A model generated the notes under the pieces. It was given only the letters and a program-made list of their open reading frames with translations, ran no database searches and was not told the DNA's origin. Of a stretch of DNA of 64,000 nucleotides, positions 21,524 through 34,300 are shown in pieces. Source of the DNA: Gelatoporia subvermispora B. Taxonomy: Eukaryota; Basidiomycota; Agaricomycetes; Polyporales; Gelatoporiaceae. Where the stretch lies: NCBI GenBank assembly GCA_000320605.2, contig KB445796.1, positions 1,497,698-1,561,697 of the forward strand, written 5' to 3'. Both the position numbers and the translations under genes were made by a program. Within the stretch, counting starts at the first letter, position 1, and each line of letters starts with the position of its first letter.

Positions 21524-24500
21524 ATGCGAGTTCTCTGCGTTGCTGAGAAACCATCTATTGCCAAATCCATTTCACAGATCCTTTCTGGTGGTCAATTCAC
21601 AACGGTCAGCATTGGGCCTCACACCTTGACCCATGTTCTCATGCTTTGCACTAGAGGCAAACGGCAAACAAGTACATCAAGGACTATGATTTCAACTATC
21701 CGCAGACCAACTCATTCTTCACCGTCACGTCTGTCTCTGGCCACCTCTTCGACTACGACTTCGAACCGCAGTTCTCCAAATGGATGTCATGTAACCCTTT
21801 CAGTCTGTTTGATGCGCAGATTGTCAAGTCGGTCAAGAAGGATGGGAAGACGACCGCGCAGAACCTGGCAAACGAAGCCAAGCGTGCACAAAAACTCATG
21901 ATTTGGACGGACTGTGATCGGGAGGGGGAGAACATTGGTGCAGAAGTGGCGGATGTATGCCGGAAAGCAAACCGCAATATCATTGTTCAGCGTGCGCGTT
22001 TCAGCGCGATTATAGCTCAGTCCGTGCTACCTATCCAATGCGCTTTCTCACCGCTCATCCAGTGTATCTATGCGCCCAGACAGATCCACCATGCCGCTCA
22101 GCACCCTGTAGAACTAGATATGGCACAGTCTAATGCCGTTCAAGCGCGGATTGAGCTCGACCTCCGAATTGGCGCCGCGTTCACAAGGTTACAGACACTG
22201 AATTTGCAGGAACGGTTTGATGCTCTCAAGGAAGTGATATCCTATGGTAAGTCTGCTTACGTAGCGGCAGAACGTCACCAATTTTGAATGGTGACAGGCC
22301 CTTGTCAGTTCCCTACGTTAGGATTCGTCGTATCAAGATATAACCAGGTCAAAGCTTTCGTCCCCGAACCATTCTGGTACATCTACTTGTCGCTGACGAA
22401 GGAACTCTCGGGTGGCGAGCCCAATGAGATCACATTTACTTGGAAGAGAGGTCACCTATTTGATCTTCAAGTAGCTGCGGAGCTATATGAGATGGTCCTG
22501 GGTGCTCCGGCAGCCCGTGTGGTCAGAGTCACCGCCAAGGACACAAAGAAATGGTGAACCAAACCTTTATTCGAGGAGCATGATGCTGAAATCTGAACAC
22601 CCTCTAACAGGAAGCCGCTACCGCTCACGACAGTCGACCTGCAAAAAGCGGGCTCTCGGCTATTGAAGATATCTCCGAAGAAGGTCCTTGACGTACGCTT
22701 CTCATATTCACGTTTGTGAACTTTGGTCAATACTCGACGCAGATCGCAGAGCGCCTCTATCAGCAAGGTTTTCTGAGCTATCCTAGGACAGAAACAGATC
22801 AGTTCGACCCAAAGTTCGACTTTGCGACATTAATAGGCAAGCAAGCTGCCGACCCTGCGTGGGGTGGATTCGCCACAGCGTGCGTGATCTACCGAAGTCG
22901 CTCCGACTATTCCAATATTGAGTCCATCCAGATTGCAAGGCGGTGGTTTCTCTCCACCTCGGAAAGGGAAGAAAGATGACAAGGCCCATCCACCCATCCA
23001 TCCAACAGCTCATGCCGCCAATTTGGCAGGGGACGAGAAGAGAGTATATGAGTATATCACTCGACGCTTCCTCGCATGTTGTTCGAAGGACGCACTGGGT
23101 TGGGAAACGACAGTCGAGGTCGACTACGGCGGCGAAGAATTCACTGCGACTGGTCAGCTTCTATTTCTGCTCACTAGGTCTCTTCAGGGTCTCATTGTGA
23201 CTGTGCTAGGTCTCACTGTCAGAGAACGGAACTACCTGAACGTGTTCCACTATGATAAATGGGCTGACAAGGAATTACCTAACTTTGAGCAAGGCGAAGA
23301 ATTCGTGCCAACTGTTTGTGAGCTGAGAGAAGGGAAGACCAGCAAACCCAATCTGCTTACCGAAGCAGACCTGGTCACATTGATGGATAAGAACGGGATT
23401 GGTAGGACAATCCCTCACTTGAGAAGGCTGAACTCACTGGCGCACAGGCACCGATGCCACGATTGCGCAACATATCCAAACCATTGTTGATAGGCAATAC
23501 GTCATTGAACGCATGCAGGGGTCCACGAAGTATCTGGTGCCATCTACACTAGGGATCGGACTGGTCGAGGGGTACGACGCAATCGGCTTCGACCGTAGCC
23601 TCAGTAAGCCTCAACTCCGGCGCGAGGTCAGCTTCTGGTGCTTATGATGACGGTATCGTGTTTGACGCTTGTCCGAGAATTCAGACCGAACGCAGGATGG
23701 TAGAGATATGCGAAGGCACCAAGACGAAAAACGACATGTTAACGGAGAGTATCGAACAATACAAGGACATGTTCACGAGGACTCAGATGGAGTTCGCGCG
23801 TATCGTCACCGTGAGTGTGATGCCTTCCATGCCTAAACATGTCACATTGATCGATCATGATCAGTGTGTCGGCAACCGACTGCAAGGCAATGGTCAGAAC
23901 AATGATGAACCGGGCATCTTAGATGATGATGGACACAACGATGATGGACACGGCGGCGGAGGCGACGGCGGTGGAAGAGGCGGTGGAGGCGGTGGAAGCA
24001 ACGGCAGCGGCCGAGGAAGTCGTGGAGGTAGGGGAAGTGCTCCGAGATCTCGTCAAGGCCGTGGTGGTCGTGGCGGCGGGACTGATCCAAGTCGAGGGAA
24101 CGATGGCCGCGATGATCGTAAGCCGTACGCTCTATATTGTACTATGCTAGCTGAACGGCATCCTCAGCTGATGAACCACCGCCTCCCGCACCTGCAAGGC
24201 CTCCGCGCTCTCAGAAGAAGACAGCTCCGGCGTCCAGTTCGACGTCCGTTGTCCGCTGCTCGTGCGGTGTACCGGCCGCAGAACGAACGGTTACTCAGTC
24301 AGCTGCCAACAAAGGCCGTCGTTTCAGGACGTGCGGCAATGATCGCACATGCGAATTCTTTGAATGGATAGACGGGCCGAGTTCCTCCGATACACCCGTA
24401 GCAAGCACGTCATCAGGAAGGACAATCCCTGCAAAGAGGACCTTTGATGACCATAGTAGTAGCACTCGGTCGCAGAAGTGCGATTGCGGCAAGACAGCCA

Positions 24501-25281
24501 TTCTGAAGGAAACCATGAATGGATTTAACAAGGGACGAATGTACTGGAGATGTCCCACGACTTCGGAGGACGCCAAGTGCGATTTCTTCTTATGGGCTGA
24601 TAATGGATCGTCTCTCGGCAGCCAGTCCACACCGCCGAACACAGGAACTGCTACCGGCGCTAGCAACAAGACTGGTTGTTATAAGGTATGCATTGGATCA
24701 GCACAAATTGTGTTACTTATATCTGATGATGAGTCTTTCGACAGTGTGGCAAGGATGGTCATTGGGCAAGTGGTGAGTTCACCGAAGTGATTCCTAATGC
24801 AGCGACATTCCCACTACATGCATGCAGATTGCCCCCATGACGATGTATCGAACTTGAAACGAGCCACGAGTGGAGCAAGCGGTGGTGCTTCGACTGCGTG
24901 CTTCAAATGTGGCCAAGAGGGGCATTGGAGCAATGGTCAACAGTGCTTACCGAACGATGTCTACGCATGGCTGACGTCTATCTGTAGCTTGTCCCAACGG
25001 CAACTTGAGCCGGACCAGTCCAAAGTCTGGCGTTGCTTGCTTCAAGTGCGGGAATGAAGGCCATTTTAGCAATGGTGAGAATGCCAAATGATTTCTCCTT
25101 CATGAAATAATGTAACGTAGAATGTATCTCAGCATGTCCAAACGACAGCAAACCGTCTAAGGCGGCTAGTTCATCAAGAGGGGCGAAGGCAGGAAGGGGT
25201 ACCCGACGGACTGCATCATCTAGATCCAGGGGCAGGGGAGCAAGGAAGAGATCCGGCATCAGTGCTGCAGACGACTTTTGA
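21524..25281 (+). CDS. TOP3: DNA topoisomerase III with GRF and CCHC zinc-finger tail
   Basis: Sixteen exons (21524-21604, 21655-22019, 22080-22246, 22298-22553, 22611-22692, 22743-22879, 22932-23152, 23210-23401, 23448-23626, 23685-23810, 23865-24117, 24168-24685, 24745-24772, 24828-24935, 24988-25074, 25133-25281) give 982 residues. This type IA topoisomerase acts with a RecQ helicase to unlink recombination intermediates. TOPRIM motifs are VAEKPSIAK near the start and TDCDREGEN. The catalytic Tyr is in LSYPRTETDQF. The core ends about residue 600. The tail has a Gly/Arg-rich segment, two GRF zinc fingers (CSCGVP...CEFFEW and CDCGK...CDFFLW), three CCHC knuckles (CYKCGKDGHWASDC, CFKCGQEGHWSNAC, CFKCGNEGHFSNAC) and a basic end. 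Two GRF fingers recall animal TOP3A; the extra knuckles recall TOP3B/plant forms. The short intron at 22020 could also be read through in frame. Confidence 0.92.
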
Positions 25282-25743
25282 TCCAATGTGTGTTTTACTG
25301 AGAGTACTGCAAGCAGGACATCGAGGACATTACTGGCGCGATTGATGCCTACTTCGCGCGATCCAGCAACCTAGGCTAGCTACTTGACTTAGACCCCATC
25401 GAAAGCGGCGGATCTGGGGAGCATCTAGAGATGAGCTGATATTTCAATCGACCAGGAAGCCGGCGCGCCAGCACAAAGCAAATCATAAAGTTGCCTACCT
25501 ACATGGTCGATCTCCAAAAGTCGATTACCACCTTCACGCTAAGGAAGTGCACGTGAATATGGTTGAGTGCTGTCCGGTATGAAGCGCAATTTGCTGAACT
25601 TGCTTGCAGCTCGTGAGGTAAGCGGTGGTGACCAGGCTCGAAAGCGAGCGCTGTGTTTCGCGGCCGGGAGATTACCGTTTCGCTCGTATAGCTGATTCTC
25701 AAACATTTCGTGGGGCTTCTGCGATGAAGGATATTGACGATCA
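25282..25743. other. intergenic, about 460 bp
   Basis: Nothing recognised between the TOP3 stop and the gene remnant. Confidence 0.35.
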
Positions 25744-26057
25744 GGAGGTCCAGCCGGACCATACTGGATGTGCATCGATCTTGCCAAGGATATGACCGAC
25801 ATAATTCGCGCTGCCTTCTTTGACCGTAGCAAGTAGATCAATATTCGTATGTTTGTGGCATCACTCACTCATCCGTGTAAAGCGATCATCGTCACCGTCA
25901 GGGAGTACTTGACGACGCGCCGGAGAAGCGGAAGTCCGTGCCCTTCATTCACATCGACCAGACACCCGAACCTGCATGCCTGCGTGTAGAGATGCACCTC
26001 TCATCCGAGGACGTACAGGAACTGCTCAAGCGCCGCTTCCGGGCGATCAACCTCTGA
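25744..26057 (+). pseudogene. two exon-like coding fragments of an unknown gene
   Basis: Two open pieces look coding. One runs from an acceptor (CGATCAG at 25743) to a stop at 25834-25836 and reads like a helix (WMCIDLAKDMTDIIRAAFF). The other, 25902-26057, follows an acceptor (CCGTCAG) and reads 51 residues (including KSVPFIHIDQTPEP) to a natural TGA. They cannot be joined in phase with the donor available (GTAGAT at 25833), and no upstream exons or start are visible. I read this as a degraded or partial gene. The product is not recognised. Confidence 0.3.
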
Positions 26058-27546
26058 TGGCCTTCAACATACCGACTTCGCAAAGGACCTCGTAGCTCGT
26101 CTTAAATGTCTTATCCGAGACATTCGACGTGAAGTCAAATGCAAATCATAGGTGAAAGAATCTTCGTGCAACGGATCCAGACGAGTTGTTGTCATCAAGT
26201 GGTATGTGAGTGAGAGTCCCCTCCGAGTCTTCTTGATCCGTGTGAAAATTGACAGCCACAACTCACAGGGTAGCAAGACAGCGCTTTTGACACCTCACGC
26301 GACATTCGATGATGCATATACTCCAAACGATGCACCCTGAAGGCATTCATTTTGGGTGCGGTCTCTCGTCTTTCATAACTGAGCTGCCGTAGGACTCCGA
26401 AGGGGAAGCTTGACAATTTCGACAAGTGACGGGTAGGCTCAACCAGGGCTATGAAGTGATGTGTGCGCCGCATCTACACACCTCAGATGAACGAATCATG
26501 TATGATTCATGAGCGAACCTCATGATTCCTTTGGTAATGACTCACCCCAGCTAGATAGTACTGTCCGTCGAACCGGTCCACTCGACTAATCTTGTTGCTC
26601 GATCGAGAACGCGTTGATCACGTGCTGCGAAAGCTCGGACGAGAATCAAAGCCGCGGGATTACCGCCACGCCGCGCACCAGTACTTCCGTGCAACAAGTA
26701 TTAGTAACGCTGTATGGGACGTCAAGCTTCAAGAAACAAGTCGTCAGCTATATTTATGCCAGTCGTGAGTTCCGCTCATAATAGTCCTTGAGTGCATGCA
26801 TGAAGTGCCAGACTGCCATTCCATCCATTCCGAATGTCGTCCCAAGTCCACAGACTGTAGCCTATCTTCGAACGCAGGCCCACCATTTCAAATACAATGG
26901 TGAAATGCAACTTCCCAACCTCGCGGACACTACGGGACAACACCGCTGTCGGTAATCCTCTCTGTCGACCACACTGGCACCACTCATAGCCTCGTGTTCC
27001 ACTGTCTCCAGAGCCTACAGGTCATCAATGATCTTATCCGCTGTCGATTCATGGTATCCGGTGCATGATGATGAGCACCTATGCACTGCAAGCAAAGATC
27101 TATTTTTGATATAGGTTATGTAATATTCAATGCCTTTCAAGATTGGAACACGGTGTTCTCACAGAATGGCGCGTGACCACGAGGAAGATTGAACTCCACT
27201 GAGTTGGGCCGCAGGCGCACAGGGAACAGGGCACGGCACAACCGCCTGTGTCAGCCGATATTCGGTTCACGAGAAACGCTAGCCGGGGACGATCGTGTCT
27301 GTACATTCCCACGCATTATGAACAAACCATGGAACTAGGGCGTTTTTATAGCTACCGCGGGATCTTCGGGAGGCCTGTTCGCAACTGCCAAGTGAGGCAT
27401 TGGATTCAAAACAGCTGTCAGACCGACGCACAATCAGCGATTGTCCACGAACGTGACCGGACCTGAGGCGAAGCCTATAGAAACCAGGACGTGACTGACC
27501 CTCGAGCTGTCTTCCCACAGTTTCCTCTACGTCCACCCTGACTGAC
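26058..27546. other. intergenic, about 1.5 kb
   Basis: No supported gene, RNA or repeat. Base composition is more AT-rich than the flanking genes. Confidence 0.35.
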
Positions 27547-29185
27547 ATGACAGACTCTCAAATTGTGACGCGAGTGTTCAGTTTGTCTAGCATGAAGGGA
27601 CATCGATCTCATCTTCCTAAAGGTTCGAAGGAATCCAAGCCGATCGCGGTGTCACTGTCCTGTCATTAAGTGAGTAATTAGGCTGCCAATCTCACCCCGC
27701 TGACAACTGCTGCAGCGATTCTCTACTTCGACTACTGCCTAACGCTTTCCACGGAAATTGAGAGATTTTGGAGAAGGGACATCTCCTGGGCTTTCTTGCT
27801 ATATGCTGCGAACCGCTATCTAGCATTGCTTGGATCGATACCTGTAGCCGTCGAATTTTTCGGAATTATGCCACAATCTGTGAGTGTCAAATTCTGTGTC
27901 GGACAAGAAACTTCACAGTTGATGTTTGCGATTCACAGACGTGAGTCAAACATGTCATGGTTGTACAGAAGAGCTTGAACGTTCATCGTCTAGATGTCGC
28001 TCGCTGCAGACATATCATCAATATGTTTCAGTAGCTACGCAAGTCCTTGTTGCAGGTGCCTTGCGTCTGGCTGATCTTTGAATTCAATTGACACATCACT
28101 GTAGCCCTCCTGACAATGCGCACATATGCTCTGTACAGGCGGAGTAAGCTTGTTCTCTCTATGATCGTGTTCATTCTTGTTACGGGTACCGGAGTTGTCA
28201 TAGTAAGTCATGAAATACCGAAAAAAATCGACTGACTGGCTGACAGCAAGTAGTGGTCCGTCGCTAGTGAGAAGAGCCTTCCTACAGGCTCTAGTCTGTT
28301 CTTGCTTCGGATAGGCTGTGATCTATCATTATCGCAAGCACAGTGAGTATGAAGATGTCTGCATGACCATTTTCTGGACTCAATATACTTCTTCAGAGCT
28401 GTGCGTGAGTAATGCTGTGCATCTTTGTTATGCGTCAACGAATCCATTTGCCTGTCTAGATCTTGCTGCTGCATGGGGCGCAATGCTGGTATTCGACAGC
28501 CTGATCTTCATCTTGACTCTTATCAGCACTGTGAAGAGCGGCATGCTCTGGAAAGGCTCGTTGTTCCGTATAATGCTAAGGGATGGTACGTAATATCCTT
28601 GAAAGTCAGATGCTGTGGTAATAACTCGTCTATAGGTGCTATCTACTTCGGCACCATTGTACTATCGAACGTAATCAATATTCTGGCCTTTGTGGTGAGT
28701 TGACAATTGAACATTACTTTCTACTCCGTTGCTCAACTAGCATTACTCAGCTTCCTGCGGTATGTTGTATTCTCTATGTGAGGGATTTTTGACCAATAGA
28801 AGGCATAGGCCGAGGCGAAAGGAATGTGTACGACACTGGCGAATGTGTAGGTGTCGCGCCGTATGATTGATCTGCACATAATTATGGGCTAACATCCCCC
28901 AGGATATCGTCTACGCTGGTCTCACGACTCATGCTCAACTTACGCGACCCAAAACGAGGACAAACAACGTTGGGATATATGGCATCGATGTCCGTTCAGC
29001 GCAGCACTACTGCGGCCCAGATGACGGCAATCGAGGAGGGATTCCAATCCTCCGAGTCGGATTTGGACGATGATCTGCTGTCGATTCCAAGCCCACGCCT
29101 CGAGAATGCGCCGACCACTATGATGGCAGTTATGGTTCCCCTACCAGTACACATCCCTGGTACTATTTCAGAGGCACGGCTATAA
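27547..29185 (+). CDS. DUF6533-type multi-pass membrane protein
   Basis: The start ATG at 27547 and early exons 27547-27580, 27631-27669 and from 27716 join to RVFRIQADRGVTVLSL then ILYFDYCLTL...EIERFW, the hallmark of the DUF6533 family of agaricomycete membrane proteins. Later exons encode more hydrophobic segments: AFLLYAANRYLALL, ATQVLVAALLTMRTYALYRR, VLSMIVFILVTG (28105-28202), the AAWGAMLVFDSLIFILTL block (about 28459-28585), AIYFGTIVLSNVINILAF, then a cytoplasmic-looking tail with ISSTLVSRLMLNLRD and an acidic Ser-rich C-terminus. I count about seven membrane helices. The middle introns (27870-28010 and 28203-28460) are uncertain. Family members are numerous in mushrooms and their function is unknown. 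Confidence 0.72.
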
Positions 29186-30842
29186 TCTGTCTTGCTCGCT
29201 TGCTGTATCACGACACTATAATATTTCGTGCACGTTAATCAAGCACTTGGCTGTCACCGACCACTACGGATTATCATTCATGATCAATTCCTTTGTCGCC
29301 TGCAGTATCAGCTTCAACACAGTTATCTCGGAGGTTGATTGAGATGAGCCACCGTTGTCGGAGAAAGGACGTCCCCGCCTGTGACCGCCGTAACATAAGG
29401 TTAAGTTCGACTTGACAGGGCCACTCTGATTCGGAAGAACCAGGTACATCCTAAGATACGGGAAGCATCAAGCACCCGTACGTGTGCGACTGATGCAAAA
29501 GGTATTGTCGCAATCTTCGCTGATTTTTGGTAGCAGATGCTGATTCCATACTCATCGCTATCGAAAATCTATTGACTCGTAGCATCTGAATCAAGATGAA
29601 ATGTCGATCTGCAGAATGAAGCGAAGTCCGGAAACAGTACATCGATTGTATGTGGGTTGGTAAGTTCAATCATTACTAATGTTAGGTGGACCCATCGCGG
29701 AGCCGGCGTATCACCGTTCAACCACATCTGAACCTTGTGAGAGTGGTTATGTTGGGCTGTGCGTCTCGAATCACGCGGTGTTAGGTCCTTCCGAGCGGGT
29801 TTCCTAGATCCCGGGGCTACCTCGAGCCAAAGCAACATATATCTGTGTGATTGAATGTAAATTATGGACTGAGGCTCAGTATCCGCAAGAAGTGAAGCAC
29901 AAGCACCCCTGCAAGGCTGCAACGGCGCGTGCTGGGCTATGCCGGGCAGGCTGGTGACAGCACGTCTGACCTGGATGTCTCTGGATTGGCAAGTCAAATT
30001 TTAGCTTCGTGGACCAGAGTTACTGCGCGCCGTTCGCTGCGCGCAATCCGCCTGCAACAAGAAGCGGCCCCTTCCGAGAGCCGTGGCCTGTGGGTGGCAG
30101 ATGCCAGAGTCCTCGTCCTCGACGCTCAGTGCAACATCACATGACATGGCTTTGACAACGATTGCCGAATTTGTCTGCTCCTCCGCGCCTGATTGTGCCT
30201 TCCAGTCCACGCTGGCCTCCGACGACTAGATCTGACCCTGCGCAATACGATGTACCGTTCTTTCAACCGAGCAACTGCATATCCATATATACTCTTTGAG
30301 GCTGCATCTCGTCAGATGATTTTCCGAGGCCAAGTATCTCATGCTCTACGGCCTCGACCTCCAGTGTTGTAGGGCTGAATCGGTATCGTATACGGGGCTG
30401 GACGGTCATAATGGTTGATCTCCCAGAATGTGCTTGAATACTCAGGTGTATTCAGTACACAGTGGATTCGACCGCGTTGCAAGGGAGCCCACTGATGCTA
30501 TGTCGCAGGAGTGACATCAATGTGGCGCCAGACGAGATTGCGGAAGTATCTACGGCGCTCGGATCTGCTCAACGTGTCTTCGTACCTGGATGAATGCGAC
30601 AGGTCGCATACCCTAAATCGCTGCGCCAGATGAGCCAATGGGGACCGCTGAGAGGAAAGTGGGACTCATCTGAGGAGAAGACAGGCGAAAGCGCCAGAGT
30701 TGTGGACAATCATGAGCGAGGGAGTACATGGAGTGGAGTGTATCCGCAATGGTTTCCTCTTGCATGCCCAGCGCTGACATCACTCGAGAGCCACCGCCAA
30801 GTCGGTCACTCCTCCCTGCTATGACGCTGCTCATGGCGACAG
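29186..30842. other. intergenic, about 1.65 kb
   Basis: No frame here shows family motifs or plausible splicing. The right end is the promoter of the HAM1-like gene. Confidence 0.4.
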
Positions 30843-30850
30843 TATAAAGG
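30843..30850 (+). promoter_or_regulatory. TATA box of the HAM1-like gene
   Basis: TATAAAGG, 58 bases before the ATG at 30901. Confidence 0.55.
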
Positions 30851-30900
30851 TGGGTCTCCTATGATTCTCGTACCCCAAGATTTCCTGTAACTTTAGCATC

Positions 30901-33840
30901 ATGTCTCTCCCCACTGCTCAGAAAGATATCAGCGAGAAGCCCTCTGCCTTTTCCGTTACCAACCCTGTCGACAAGGAGAAGGCCAACCGCGACATCGAGC
31001 GCAAGCTCCGCTTCTACGGCGTCGTCTCGGCCCTCCAACAATCTCGCGTGCCCACTAATGACCAGATTGATGCCGCCCTCACATATGCCATTGACCATTC
31101 TCCCATCCCAACCGACGAGCTGTCGCCTGCCGGTCAGACACTCATTCAAGACATCCGGGACATCCTCGACTCCACCCGCACTCTTGTGCAAGAGAAGAAC
31201 TCTGGAGAGTTGCTCCAGAACTTTGTCTGGCACACCCGCGATGTGGATACCGACCGCGCGAAGAAGGATCCCAACGAGGTCCTCCCCGTCGACAATGACA
31301 AGGTCCGCTCGGATGCGCAGACTGCGCAACAGCACCTCCGCACGCTCGCCTCCCTCGTTCTCACCAACTCTGAAGTCCGCAAGCTCATCGAGGACTTCTC
31401 GGTCATCGGTCGGGATCTCCTATCGCGTGGCGCCATGAAGGCCGCTGAAATGACTCGCCCTGATGAGGAGCGCCTGCGCCGCGTTGACGAACCTGCGCCG
31501 GACCACCGCTTTGTCTCAGAGGGAGGTCGCGAGGTTGGCCCCAATGAAACTCCCGTAAGTACACAGCACACATTTGCTTGCATCGAAATGATTTTGACGA
31601 GTCGGTGTCCAAGGTTCCTGAGGTGCAGATTCCCGGAACTGGACATCGCGTCAAACATGATCCACGCCATGAGGATCCGATACAAGGGACTCGGCTGCAA
31701 ACCGAGAGCGGCGAAGAGAAGCGCGCAGACCAGCTTGCGGATGAGGCACAACAGACGAGGAATTGTCTCGCGCAGCGTGCACAGGTATGCACTAGTGATT
31801 TTAATTACTATCTCTATGAAGCTAACAATTCTCGTAGGAGGAAGCCCAGAACCAGCAACAGGACATTCGACAACGCGTGGGCGACGATCCTGTCCCGAAT
31901 GACCAGGAGGAAGCTCAGCAGAAGAAGCGTAGCCTGCAGCAAAAGATGGCCAGCGTGAAGGACTCGCTCACCGGGGCCGTCCCGCCTGAGCACCGCGATA
32001 AGGCGCAGGAGCACACCCAGCGCGTCAAAGACTTCTTCCGCGAAGAGTACTTCCCGGAGGAGCGCCGGGACCAACTGATCTGGCGCATGAAGAAGGTACG
32101 TTTTGCTGTCCGCCTGAATGCAGCACCATACTCACCCTCATCCTCTAGGCCATATATGAGTGCCAGAACCACCGTGACTACAAGGAATCGATGCAGTGGC
32201 TACTCGACATCATCGAAGAGTACGCGAGCCACGGTCGCACCGTCGCTGAGCACGGCAAGGACTCACACCAGAAGCTGACCTCCGATCCCGCGCTGCAGCA
32301 GTCCATGTCCGAGCTTCGCACACTCCTCGAACGCTTCGCGAATGGTCAAAGCCTCGACCAGATCGGGAACGCGATGCGCGCATTGTACGAGGACAGCCAG
32401 AACGACGAGGGCCTGCGCCACTGGTTCCACGATGTCGACGCGTACATACGCGAAGTGCTCCTCCAGCCTGGCTTTGTACTCGACGACCAGTGCAACGAGC
32501 AGGCTAATACTTTGCGTGACAACGGCCGTCAGTTCTACGACGGCAAGTACAAGGGTCATTTCGACAACTTGTTCAACTCTATCACCGATTGGTTCTCGGC
32601 CTTTGGCTCCGACCCTCTCAACAGAAGGTAAGTCTATATCTGTAGAGAGGCTATGAAGGTGTACCGATGATGATCGTTGCAGGTGGGGCAGTGGCTGGGC
32701 CAAGCTCACCAAAGACCTGCTCTTCGATTCGGACGGGAACCTGCAGTACAAGCCCGAGTTGTGGCAGGATATCAAGAATGTCATCCTGCCGGGTCTCATT
32801 GACTGGGTGCGTACCACATCAGATATTTTTGCAAGTAGCATATTAATGAACTCTGATATAGATCGGTTACGTACCCATTCCGCGTATCGAGTACACCGAC
32901 GATGCCATTGATCTTGTAATCGAGAACATGGCACTCGCCGGCTCGAATCTCTTCCCGAACGTTGTGAGCATGGAAGCGCGCAACTTCTTGAAGTTCAGTC
33001 CCTACAAGAACATCGGGTAAGTACGTCCACGCCGAATGCACACGCAATACGCTGATAAGCTCCACCTCAGGGACGAGCAGCATCATGAGGTCACGCTCAC
33101 TTTCAGTCAGATCCATGCCGACATGCGCGACATGGCTTTCTACTACCGCAAGAAGACCGGAATGCCGAAGATGACCGACTCTGGGATCGCCGATGTCCTG
33201 CTTGGCGGCACCGGCATGACGGTGACCGCACACATCGCGTCGGCTACGCGCGACCGCTCGTCCGTCTTCCACGTGAAGGATGTGAACGTCAAGGTCGACA
33301 GCCTCAAGTTCAGCATTCGCGACTCGAAGCACGACACGCTTTACAAGGCGCTTGGCCCACTCGCGACGGGCCTCATTAAGAAGCAGCTCCAGAAGGCGAT
33401 TGGCCAGGCCGTCACCACTGCGCTCGAGTACGTCGACGGACAGCTCGTCTCCGTGCGCGATCAGATGGCAGAGGCAAAGCAACGCGACGATACCAACCGT
33501 GCGCAGGTCCTCAAGGAGGTGAGTAATCTCTGCGTCGCTTCTGGTGACGTCACTCTGACCCGCACATCAGCAACTGTTCGACCGTCAGAAGGCGCAGGCC
33601 GAGCACGTCAAGGGCAAGGCTGACGAGAGAAACGCTCAGTTCAAGGTTGTCACTCAGCCTGGCCACGAGCTCCTCCCAGACAAGGGCCACCCTGAAGGCT
33701 GGGTGAAGAAGACGGCGGCTCAGCAGCAAGTCGCGAGCAGTGGTAGCGAGTGGCGTAGCGATGCGTGAGTGACCCCAACTATTACTTGTTACGACTAGAA
33801 GACTGACTTCCATGTGTGCAGCTTCAACATTCGTCAGTAA
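30901..33840 (+). CDS. HAM1-like protein (HAM1_N/DUF5923 and HAM1_C/DUF4449)
   Basis: Nine exons (30901-31554, 31614-31784, 31838-32095, 32149-32627, 32683-32806, 32862-33016, 33071-33518, 33571-33764, 33822-33840) give 833 residues, with every phase closing. The N-terminal half is helical and charged (DIERKLRFYGVVSAL at about 35-50; then Gln/Glu-rich coiled-coil-like stretches). The C-terminal half carries the HAM1_C pattern: LPGLIDWIGYVPIPRIEYTD, MALAGSNLFPNVVSME, and HVKDVNVKVDSLKFSIRDSKHD, a lipid-binding-like beta/helix region. No signal peptide or membrane helix is seen. In Neurospora, ham genes affect hyphal fusion; the biochemical role is not settled. The coding sequence is GC-rich with strong codon bias, which suggests high expression. 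Confidence 0.82.
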
Positions 33841-33999
33841 ATAGCAACACCGCTCCACAACGATATGCCCATTTGTACGTGTATGAAAGGATGATCTAAA
33901 GGGGGCCGAATTCCACGAACATTGATGGCCGAGTAATGCTGTACTATAGCTCATTTGTGTAGTCGATTCCATGGATTGTCAATCTCAAGTCTCACAGCT

Positions 34000-34300
34000 T
34001 GAAAGGCACGAAACGCCGAAGGATTACGAGTGATACGTTGCACGATAATGTCTTCAATCAAGCTGGCTCGAACTAACCCGGTGTATATACGATGGGCAGT
34101 GTGAGCTCCTTCGAACAAGGCTTGATGGTCTAGCTGTATGATTCCTGAACCTGGTAGCTCGGAAAAGAACCAAACGTCGAAGGATTGCGAGTGATACATT
34201 ACACGATTGTTTCCAATTGAACTGACTCGACCTGAACGATGCATACGATGGGCAGTGTGAGTTCTTCCAAACAAGGCTTGATGGTCTAGTCGTATGATTC
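34000..34300 (+). repeat. imperfect tandem duplication of the tRNA-Pro 5' region
   Basis: Two copies with a period of about 155-160 bases share GAAGGATTNCGAGTGATAC, GATGGGCAGTGTGAG and AACAAGGCTTGATGGTCTAG. Copy 1 is about 34000-34159, copy 2 about 34160-34300. Copy 2 leads into a complete tRNA-Pro. Copy 1 contains only the tRNA 5' half. Confidence 0.75.
34119..34147 (+). pseudogene. tRNA-Pro 5'-half pseudogene
   Basis: GGCTTGATGGTCTAG then CTGTATGATTCCT repeats the acceptor strand and D arm of the intact tRNA-Pro at 34275, with one exchange in the D loop. It then diverges before the anticodon, so no tRNA can fold. Confidence 0.7.

Noticed and set aside
34119..34150. Second functional tRNA-Pro
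   Set aside because: Only the 5' half is present; anticodon and T arm are missing.
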